Below, one piece after another: positions 13,360 to 22,051 of a DNA stretch of 64,000 nt. The number at the start of each line of letters is the position of its first letter. Position 1 is the stretch's first letter. The notes under the pieces are model-generated. The model did no database searches and had not been told where the DNA came from. It saw nothing but the letters and a program-made list of their open reading frames with translations. A program made the translations under genes and the position numbers. Source of the stretch: Brachionus rotundiformis (lineage: Eukaryota; Rotifera; Eurotatoria; Ploima; Brachionidae); contig JAESIW010000138.1 of the NCBI GenBank assembly GCA_016802295.1, positions 2,794,539 to 2,858,538 on the forward strand, given 5' to 3'.

Positions 13360-14805
13360 ATGGGTAACGGTGTAACAAAAAAAGAGAAACAAAAAAGTTA
13401 TTTACTCCAGACCTGTGATGAGCATGAAGGAAGTATAAATTGCATGGAGTTGAGCGAAGATGGAAGTGTACTTGTGACTGGTAGTGATGATTCCAATGTG
13501 AGACTATGGACTACCAAGACTGAACAATGTGAATGTATTGGCCTACTTGAAGGGCACGAAGACTACATTACTTCAGTGCTGATCGAAGAAAATTATGTGC
13601 TGAGTGCAAGCGCTGACAAGACAATCAAAAAATGGGACATGACATCATGCGAATGCGTTCTTACATTCCTGGGTCATGATAGCACTGTGAACAAACTGGT
13701 CTGCACTGGTGATTTTCTATTTAGTGTTTCGTATGACAAAACAGCCAGATGTTGGGATTTTGATACAGGTGAATGCATTCGAAAATTTAGCGGACATAAA
13801 AATAATATCACATCGATATTATTCATTCCGTCAGATAGAGAAAATGATTCTCATACTCTTCAATTTATTCAGGAACAAGCTGAAAAAAGTAGGAAAAAAG
13901 TGTCCAAAACTATACAAAGTATTTCAAATACAGGAGTTTATGATGAAGATGAAATTTATAGTAATGACTTGATAATAACTGGGTCATTTGACATGCTAGC
14001 TAAATCTTGGTCAATTGAAACCGGAGAATGTGTTCAGACTTTTCGTGGACATACTTCTGCGATAACATGTTTGGCCACTGATTTACTTGGAAAGATTTTA
14101 TTTACTGGATCCGGAGACCATTCAATCAGATCTTGGGACATAATGACTGGACAAGTCTTAAAAATTTTTAGTGGACATCAAACAACTGTTCTATCAATAT
14201 TGGTATAGATTGATAAATTTCCTATTCTTATGATTTATTTTTATCTAATATAAGGCTCATAGAAAATTATTATATTCAACAAGTTCTGATCATACAGCAA
14301 GATGCTGGATAATGGATTTTGGAGATTGTACAAGAGTTTACAAAGATCATGACCATAGTGTATCATGTATTATAGAAAATAATGGATTTAGTAACCCAAA
14401 TTTTGATTAGAAGATTGTGATTTAAATTAAATTTTCAATTTTAGTTTACACAGGATGTGGTGATACATTTGCCAGATGTTTTGATGCAAAATCTGGTGCA
14501 TTAAAACGTGTTTTTAGAGGCCATACTGGTGCAATTAATTGCCTTAGAGTAAAATATTTTTCTGAATTTTCATTTAAAAATGAAATCTAATACCCAAGGT
14601 TTCTGGTGATAAGCTTTATACTGGATCTTTTGATGGAACCCTTCGGGTATTTGATACCAATGATGTATTGCTTGACAAAAAATCAAATGATACAAGGAAA
14701 AATACAGATACGTTATTTACTCCTGAAATAGATAATGAAAGGATTGATCCCATGGAAGATGATCAAAACTATGAAGTTATTCAAGTTAAAGAAAAGGAAT
14801 TTTAA
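13360..14805 (+). CDS. WDR86: WDR86-like WD40-repeat protein, copy A
   Basis: Exons 13360-14202, 14255-14390, 14445-14548 and 14599-14805 with matching phases, 429 residues. The chain is a run of WD40 repeats with typical GH...WD spacing (LLEGHEDYITSV, AKSWSIETGEC, SIRSWDIMTGQ, ARCWIMDFGDC). Repeat order, the short spacers and the GHTSAIT block resemble vertebrate WDR86, a beta-propeller of poorly known function. The N terminus MGNGVTKK fits an N-myristoylation signal (Gly2, Thr6) followed by lysines, so membrane anchoring is likely. A charged, non-repeat insert of about 40 residues (about 161-200) sits between two blades. The first 485 bases are identical to copy B at 15837, while the insert differs completely. 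Polyadenylation-type AATAAA signals follow near 14878. Confidence 0.85.
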
Positions 14806-15836
14806 ATTTTTTTCTAAACCAGTGTTTTAAATAATTTATTTCTATTGAAAACAGTAACTTTATGCTGACGTATGTGAAATAAAAATATAAATAAAATTCA
14901 GATATTCACCAAAGACCAAATAATCAATACTTTTTTTAATAAATATTATTGTGCAAAAAATTTTGAAATTTTAATTCCTAAAAGATTTGAAAATTTAATA
15001 AAGCTTACTTACATGGGCAAAATTTTCATTTTTTATTAAATTTGTTTCCCGATTAGGAAAAATTTTCTTAAAAATTAAACTACTAAATTTTCTAGCACAA
15101 TTTTACAAAAATCCCCTTAATATTGTAAATAAAAAGGAGAATTATATTCAATTTTTTGTTTATTTTTACAAGCAAATTAATTTAACCACATCGAGAATTT
15201 ACTTTATTATGAGTTAAATGTTTACATAAGTATAAAATAATATATTTATTTAATATTTGTTGTCAATATTAATTCAATAAATTTTACTACATATTCAAGT
15301 GTGTCTATTGTTAAGAAATTTATAAATCAAAATTAAAAATTAAATCTGTTCAGTGAAATTAGTATTTTTAATCAAAAGTAGATAAATTTTAAAGGATTAG
15401 ATAATTTTTAAACCAAAGTGATATTGGTTGAAAAACATTTTAATACTTTTTTTTATAAAAGACTTGACGAAAGAAACAATTTAAATTTTATATCAAGGTT
15501 TTTGAAATTTAAATTAGGCATCTTTATAAATATTATTTTTTTAAAATTGTTTTCAACTTATCAATTTGCTTCTGAACGAATAAAACAATAATTAAAAATA
15601 CTCAAGAATAAGAAATGTTCTTTCTTGGTCTAGACAATTAAATAAGTATTTAAAAAAAAGAAACATCTAACTAATTCAGAGAGAGAGAGAGAAAAGAATT
15701 TTCGGAAAAAAATCGATACCAAAAAATTACATAAACCTGACTTTTAATAAATTTTGATACTTAAATTCGTCTCTAAAGTAATGTTAATAAGCAATAATAA
15801 AAAAAAAGAAATTCTTTATTTGAAAAATAGAGTTAG
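14806..15836. other. Spacer between the two WDR86-like copies
   Basis: About 1 kb of A/T-rich DNA with no gene; it must hold the 3' end of copy A and the promoter of copy B. A short GA microsatellite lies near 15680. I see no match between the sequence just upstream of the two start codons, although the coding sequences downstream are identical. Confidence 0.6.
15681..15693. repeat. Short (GA)n microsatellite
   Basis: A run of alternating G and A about 13 bases long, upstream of the second WDR86-like gene. Confidence 0.7.
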
Positions 15837-17367
15837 ATGGGTAACGGTGTAACAAAAAAAGAGAAACAAAAAAGTTATTTACTCCAGACCTGTGATGAGC
15901 ATGAAGGAAGTATAAATTGCATGGAGTTGAGCGAAGATGGAAGTGTACTTGTGACTGGTAGTGATGATTCCAATGTGAGACTATGGACTACCAAGACTGA
16001 ACAATGTGAATGTATTGGCCTACTTGAAGGGCACGAAGACTACATTACTTCAGTGCTGATCGAAGAAAATTATGTGCTGAGTGCAAGCGCTGACAAGACA
16101 ATCAAAAAATGGGACATGACATCATGCGAATGCGTTCTTACATTCCTGGGTCATGATAGCACTGTGAACAAACTGGTCTGCACTGGTGATTTTCTATTTA
16201 GTGTTTCGTATGACAAAACAGCCAGATGTTGGGATTTTGATACAGGTGAATGCATTCGAAAATTTAGCGGACATAAAAATAATATCACATCGATATTATT
16301 CATTCCGTCAGATAGAGAAAACAACACTGAAATAATTGATTTTTTACAAAATAATTCATTTAAAAAGAGACCAGATGATAAAAATCTTAAGGTACCAAGA
16401 CAATTAAATGACTTTCAAGACGATGATGAAATATCCAGAAACGATTTAATCATTACCGGTTCTTTGGATTCTACAGCCAAATCTTGGTCTACTCAATCTG
16501 GTAAATGTCTTCACACTTTTCGTGGACATACCTCTGCAATAACTTGTTTGGCAACTGATATGGTGGGTAGAATTTTATTTACTGGATCCGGAGATCATTC
16601 AATCAGATCTTGGGACATAATGACTGGACAACAATTGAAAGTTCTCAATGGTCACCAGACAACTGTCATAACATTAATTGTATCAACTAATATAAATGAA
16701 ATAAATGATCTTTATTTAAATATTTTTTGTTAAAGGCCCACAAAAAATTATTATATTCAACAAGTTCTGATCACACAGCAAGATGCTGGATAATGGATTT
16801 TGGAGATTGTACAAGAGTTTACAAAGATCATGGTCACAGTGTTTCTTGTTTAATTGAAAATAATGGACTAAGTAAATTTTCTAAATTAACTTCATGTTCT
16901 TTATTATTTTGAATTGCTTTTTTCTATTGAAGTATTTACTGGTTGTGGTGATGGCATTAGTAGATGCTTTGACGCTAAGTCTGGCGCTGTAAAACGATCT
17001 TTCAAAGGTCATAATGGCGCTATCAATTGCTTGAGAGTATTTTTTATTTTTGAAAATATATCTTTATAATAATCATTTTTAGATTGTGAGTAATCGTTTA
17101 TTTTCTGGATCTTTTGATGGAACTCTAAAAATTTGGGATGCCACTGAGCTCTCTGCTGAAAAATCTAATCTTGAAGCTGACAGACGATCGAAATCAAGCT
17201 TCAAAGGATCAAAATTAACTATTGAAAATGAGCGAGCAAACAGTAGGCGATCCAATAATTTATCTAGAAATACTTTGGAAAAATCAGATGCTGATTCTGG
17301 TTTTGATGATAGAGATTCGAGATTAGCTGTGCCGATCAGAAGAATTGACGTCAAAGAATTGGTTTGA
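15837..17367 (+). CDS. WDR86: WDR86-like WD40-repeat protein, copy B
   Basis: Exons 15837-16679, 16736-16871, 16933-17036 and 17083-17367, phases consistent, 455 residues. Exons 1-3 have exactly the same lengths as in copy A (843, 136 and 104 bp), showing a tandem duplication of the whole gene. Residues 1-162 are identical to copy A, including the MGNGVTKK myristoylation-type N terminus. The inter-blade insert has an unrelated sequence, rich in Asn, Asp and Lys. The last exon is longer than in copy A and ends in a Ser/Arg/Asp-rich tail, suggesting a different regulatory end. Function is unknown beyond a WD40 scaffold; the family assignment to WDR86 rests on repeat order and the N terminus. 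Confidence 0.85.
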
Positions 17368-18037
17368 GAATTTTAAGTTTATGATAAAATCAATTTTTGA
17401 ATTCTTTTTTGAAATATTTTTATAATTGTACAATTTATTTAAATATTATATTTAAATTGATGATTTATTTAGTGAATAAATTGAAAATTTAATTTATTGA
17501 AAACCTCTTATGATAACTCTTTCAAAATTTAATGTTTTCTTTTCTAAAGCATTTCAAAAATAAACAATCAAAATCTAACTAAAAATATAAATTATCTAAT
17601 TATAAATTCAAACAACACAGATTAATCACATTCTATAATTTTGAGGGATATACCGTAAATTTTTGCTCAATAAGGGTTGGATTAATTTTTGATTCATAGA
17701 TTCTGCATACAATAGTTACCATCTGTGATTCTTCCTCAGCAATCGGTCTTTCAAAGATTTTTAGAAATAAAAAAAATAAACTTAAATTTGGATTTTGTGC
17801 TTAAACGCGGTGTTAAGAATCAAAAAACCAGCAATAAAGCTAGGGTCATAAAATAAGGTCAAAAACTTAAAATTTGACCATAACACAAAATAAAGTGAAA
17901 ATTTAAAATTAAATAAGATAAACTCATGTTTTTAGTTGTGGTGCGGGTTAACAAAAATTTAAAATGATTTAAAATAATTCTTAAAAATATTTTGAAAAAA
18001 TCAAATTCTTAACCAAATCTTGATTATTTAATATTTC

Positions 18038-18151
18038 GGGTCTACCCGGTTTTGTTATCAGTTGATAACATTTTTTGTTATCATAGGCCATCTCCCCGTT
18101 TCTGTTATCAAGGATGATAACAAAAACGTTATCATTACAAAACGTTATCAA
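18038..18151 (+). repeat. Left terminal inverted repeat of the Merlin element
   Basis: 114 bases identical, in inverse complement, to 19671-19784. It contains seven copies of GTTATC/GATAAC in both orientations, and two more lie just inside (near 18184 and 18204). The repeated hexamer is a plausible multi-site transposase binding array; that role is an inference. Confidence 0.97.
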
Positions 18152-18290
18152 AAAAAATAAAATATAAAATTATATGAAAAAATGTTATCAAAAAGGAAAT
18201 TATGTTATCAATTATAAAATTTTATTTAATAAGTTCGATACAGAATAGTTTTATTTTCAAGTAAATTGTGAGTTAATAAAAAATTTTAAT

Positions 18291-19496
18291 TCAAATTTTA
18301 TGTTTTCTTCCTTTGTGAATCTTTAAACCACGTTCCCCTTCCATAAACTCCCCGCAATACTCACAAGCAATTGGATTTTTTTTATCACTTAAAACTTGTT
18401 TGATGGCATCCAACGATTCACTTGAAGAATGAGGTATTTCTCGTGATTTAAGTTCATAAGCCTTTGCTTTAGCCTTAATCTCAGATTGTACTTCTTTATT
18501 TACCTCAAATTCTTCGGCATCAATAATACTTTCATTATTATTGTCTACTTTAACAGTACTTGAATGAGTTGTCGATTTTTCATTGGCAGTTGTTTCATCG
18601 TCTGATTCTATTTGGCTTTTAGGTAATTCGTGTACCTCTATTTCAAAATCCTCTTCGCTTAAATTCTCAACAATTAAGTCATTCATTAGATCAGCTAAAT
18701 CACTCTCAGATCCATTGTCCGAACTTGTCTGTGAATCAATTTCAAATAGTTCCTCATCGATTATATTTGAATGCTTAGTAATGTCAACACTAAATACAAT
18801 AGTTTATAAATATTCAAAAAAAAACATTTGAAAATTACAAATTTCCTGGCTTATAGTATTTAGCTATTTCTTTAAGAATTTGTTCATAAGCTTGATTACG
18901 ATCAGTTGTACAGCTATTATTAAATCTCCATACGTATTCATCAATATAAGATTGTAACATGCTTCGAGTGCAACCATTCATTTCTTTAAATTTAGCTTTA
19001 CAACTTCTCCAAAGACTCTCAATTCTATTTGTGCATGTTCCTAGCAAAAAACATGATAAAAATCTTTTTTCAAATTTGATTTTATAAATAATTTTATAAA
19101 TAAATTTGTAAACCTGTATCAGGATTGATAAAATTCAGACTATGATTTACAGTTTGGTGCTGAAAATTTTTAAAACTTGAAATTTTGTTATAAGAAGGCC
19201 ATTGGTCAGAATAAATAATAGTTCCAGACTCACACTTATTATAAATAATATTAATTAATGTTAATGCCTCACGGTCCGGTACAATTTGCATATAACATTT
19301 TGACTGTTGATTTTGAATTTGACGCTCCACAAGCCCGAAAACCCAAACTTGGCTTTTGTAAATATGGATCCATCACTTGATTAATCTTTTTACATTTAGG
19401 GTTCACACAAGAGCTAGGAGGCAAAACAAGTCCATATTTAATAATTTTTTGGTAAGTTTTGAATTCTAAACTCTCATTAATGTCAATTTTTTCCAT
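18291..19496 (-). pseudogene. Internally deleted Merlin transposase with C-terminal C2H2 zinc finger
   Basis: Three exons on the minus strand: 19496-19114, 19040-18839 and 18789-18291; the two introns (72-73 bp and 49 bp) are phase-consistent. The first exon starts with MEKIDINESLEF and a zinc-ribbon-like CVNPKCKK stretch to about 19345, then the frame must shift to read QVWVFGLVER. The roughly 90-100 residues that carry the first catalytic Asp in IS1595/Merlin transposases are missing at this point with no room for an intron, so the catalytic core is incomplete. The second Asp (YSDQW) and the Glu block (NRIESLWR) are present. After the DDE domain come a Ser/Asp/Glu-rich linker of about 140 residues and a terminal C2H2 finger (C-x2-C-x12-H-x4-H, ending RKHKI). 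This finger is not part of the usual Merlin core. Confidence 0.85.
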
Positions 19497-19670
19497 TTTA
19501 TAAATTGAATTTTTTTTTCAATAAATTTTCTTAAGTTTTCTAATTTTTGCAAAGTCATTAGAATTACAAAAGCTAATTAAAATAGCTAATAAAGTATTTG
19601 TTTTGTCCTTTAAAATATTAATTTTGTAAAGTTATTTTATGTTATCAAAAATAAAATTATGTTATCATTA

Positions 19671-19784
19671 TTGATAACGTTTTGTAATGATAACGTTTTT
19701 GTTATCATCCTTGATAACAGAAACGGGGAGATGGCCTATGATAACAAAAAATGTTATCAACTGATAACAAAACCGGGTAGACCC
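19671..19784 (-). repeat. Right terminal inverted repeat of the Merlin element
   Basis: Perfect inverse complement of 18038-18151, ending GGGTAGACCC at 19784. GTTATC-type hexamers continue just inside (near 19640 and 19661). Immediately outside is a short AT dinucleotide run. Confidence 0.97.
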
Positions 19785-20779
19785 ATATATATATAAATTA
19801 TCTTAACAAAAGGTTCTTATTTTTATTCAAATGAGACCTCTAGTTTTCTAAGATAAATATATTAATGACAAAAATCTGATTAAAAAATCAAAACTTAACA
19901 AAAATGACAAAGCTACTTGAATCTAATTTCATTAAAAAAGGAAATAACATTAACAATTTTGAAAATGAATTTAGGATTAATTTAGCCTCATTTTCATCAG
20001 AATAAAAAACAACAACTGCGTTTTTTAGTTTTGTTACCTTTAGATAATTAAATATATGAAAAATTAAATTATAACTTAAATCTATCTAAAAATTTTCATA
20101 ACATTAATTCCAATCAGATCATTTAATTGAGCGGTTAGTTTATTGAAAAATTTAGATTTTATAATTTGCTAAACTAAAATTACAAAATTTTACAATTCAT
20201 TACTTTTTCAAAATTTAAATTTACATACTGAATCATGCTAAGCCAGATTTTTTCTTTTCGTTGAATGGTTTCTTTTGAATTAATCTATAAGCCTTTAGGT
20301 GGTGGTATCATTTCTAATCCAATATTTTTTATCCTATTATTAGTGAAAAAAATCCTTCTTTTAGCTGATTATCAACAAAAATAATATTTATAATTTATCT
20401 TAATTTTTTCTAACATTCATTTAAAAAAAAAATCAAATAATCTCTTAAAAAATAAGAAAAAATCAGCTTTTTTGATTCGTTTAGAAATTTATTCTAAAAT
20501 GGGCAAATTTACGTAATATTACTGTAAGTATCGTAAAATTGCATTAATAAACGTAAATTTACAAAACTATCTTTACGTAAAAATTAGTATTTTTACTTTT
20601 GTTACGTAAATATATTAAAACTACATAAAATCATCATGACGCAGCAGTAATGTAAAAAAAAGTAAATTTATTAAAAAGTCGATGTTTATATTATAATTAG
20701 AGGGTTATATTTTTTGAATATTTATTATAAACATCAATAAAAATAAAAATTTAAAAAAAAACCGGTTGAAAATTTTAAT

Positions 20780-22051
20780 TCAATTAATCTCATCCAGATT
20801 TGTTTGTAAAGCCACCGTAAAATATCTATGGTCCATTGAATTCCTTTTTTTTGATTTTTTTAGACACATACCGAATAGTTCCTCTCGGTATCTTTGTGAA
20901 GATAGGCCATAAAGTAAAAAGTTTATTGCATTATTTGAATAGAGCAAAAAGTGAACCAGAGGTTGTACAAAGCTATTTTCGCTAGTTCTTCCTTTATACA
21001 ATACAAATAGGGTACAATAGGGTAGTTGGCTAAGCAAAAAGTATAAATTGGTCAATAAAAGCATATACAATATTTGACGATTGCGACGTATTCGCTTGTA
21101 AAAATTACTTTTCTGACATTCACTGTTTCTATTTATTAAATTTTTAAAATAATTCTTGCTTTTTCTGTGAATACTTATTAATATAATTAAAGAGCAGACA
21201 CTCATGACTATAAAGGGTATTAGAGAATAAACGCATATGTCAATCCATAACCAAACATAATTCAGGAAGTAGCTGTAAAATGATTCTGGTAAAGGAAAAC
21301 ATATGTGCATTGATTCGTCTCTAAATGGAAATAAAATAATTTTCTTTGATGAATTTTCCATTGAGCTGTTAGCTCTTATGTGGAATATTTTAGGCTCAAA
21401 ATCTTCCATAATATCGCCTTTTAGGCTTAAATCAATAAATAAAAAATAGTGAACATTTAATATTGCCAAAAAAAATATTATGAACAACAAGACCAAATCC
21501 ACTCGATGTAGATTCTCGCTTAATAGACAATTGAACTGAAATCTATGCGTATAATTCTTTGACTTGTCAAGGGATACTACTGAATTGTTTTTTTTCTGGT
21601 TGTTGCTTGTTTTGGAAGATAGTAAAGTACATTTTTTGTTTGTGATTACCAAGACTCGATCGATTGATATGGCCATTAGGATGATACTACTGATTTGGGT
21701 TAAAAAATAAGTTAAAAATGTGTGTAATTTACAAATAAAAACAGAATATGAGCGAATCTCGATTTGAAATCCAAATCTAGCAAGAGCCTCTGATGAGCAA
21801 ATCAAAAGGACAAATAAATCTGCTATGGACAAGTAGAGCAAAAATCGAAATGTTGAGCCTTGACGCATTTTTTTTTTGCTAAAAATTATTATATTAAATG
21901 CATTTCCAACTATTCCAATACTTATGATCACAGAAAGAAGTATTGCGCTCAGTTGGTGAGTGGGATATTTTTCCACTTCGTCCTCGAAATGTGAATTGGT
22001 GTTCATATGACTAAAAATATATGGAAATGCATCAAGATTTGATAAATTCAT
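20780..22051 (-). CDS. Class-A (rhodopsin-like) G-protein-coupled receptor, probable peptide receptor
   Basis: An intronless gene of 423 codons with seven hydrophobic segments. TM1 carries GNAFN (GNxxN), TM2 LSIADLF, and TM3 ends SIDRVLVI, a DRV variant of the DRY motif. Cysteines before TM3 (FICKLH) and in the second extracellular loop (MHICFPL) fit the conserved disulfide. TM6 has LSQLPYC in place of CWxP, and TM7 has NAINFLLYGL, an NPxxY variant, followed by a helix-8 start (QRYREELF). The N terminus has NLS-type glycosylation sites and no signal peptide. The divergent motifs and short loops resemble invertebrate neuropeptide (FMRFamide/myosuppressin-like) receptors. The ligand cannot be told from the sequence. 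The start is the first ATG, about 50 residues before TM1. Confidence 0.9.
   Translation of the reverse strand: MNLSNLDAFPYIFSHMNTNSHFEDEVEKYPTHQLSAILLSVIISIGIVGNAFNIIIFSKKKMRQGSTFRFLLYLSIADLFVLLICSSEALARFGFQIEIRSYSVFICKLHTFLTYFLTQISSIILMAISIDRVLVITNKKCTLLSSKTSNNQKKNNSVVSLDKSKNYTHRFQFNCLLSENLHRVDLVLLFIIFFLAILNVHYFLFIDLSLKGDIMEDFEPKIFHIRANSSMENSSKKIILFPFRDESMHICFPLPESFYSYFLNYVWLWIDICVYSLIPFIVMSVCSLIILISIHRKSKNYFKNLINRNSECQKSNFYKRIRRNRQILYMLLLTNLYFLLSQLPYCTLFVLYKGRTSENSFVQPLVHFLLYSNNAINFLLYGLSSQRYREELFGMCLKKSKKRNSMDHRYFTVALQTNLDEIN

Larger units (their letters stand above)
18038..19784 (-). mobile_element. Merlin-type DNA transposon (IS1595/ISXO2-like transposase)
   Basis: A 1747-bp element bounded by perfect 114-bp terminal inverted repeats starting GGGTCTACCCGG. 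Inside, on the minus strand, is a broken transposase gene with the IS1595-like DDE hallmarks: VWVFGLVER, SGTIIYSDQWPSY, VNHSLNFINPDTG and NRIESLWR. These blocks are typical of eukaryotic Merlin elements. No 8-9 bp target duplication is evident: the flanks read TAATATTTC on the left and ATATATATA on the right. The perfect inverted repeats indicate a fairly recent insertion or mobilisation in trans, while the internal deletion indicates that this copy cannot move itself. Confidence 0.92.
17633..20363 (-). pseudogene. Candidate spliced minus-strand gene remnant interrupted by the Merlin transposon
   Basis: Two short open blocks fit one spliced reading on the minus strand. The upstream block, 20363-20229, contains GLEMIPPPKGL, an in-frame TAG at 20287-20285, then KETIQRKEKIWLSMI, and ends at a good donor (GTATGT). 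The downstream block, 17747-17633, contains PIAEEESQMVTIV and ends EQKFTVYPSKL before a TAG stop. Donor phase (CA) and acceptor phase (A) agree. The codon composition looks protein-like, unlike the surrounding DNA. The family is not recognised. The Merlin element sits wholly inside the implied intron. Either the blocks belong to a pseudogene (because of the TAG), or the first exon really starts after the TAG at a CTTATAG acceptor. An alternative is chance. Confidence 0.3.

Noticed and set aside
18038..19784. Reading the transposon as a phage or bacterial insertion sequence
   Set aside because: The gene has spliceosomal introns and a C2H2 finger, so it is a eukaryotic Merlin element related to IS1595.
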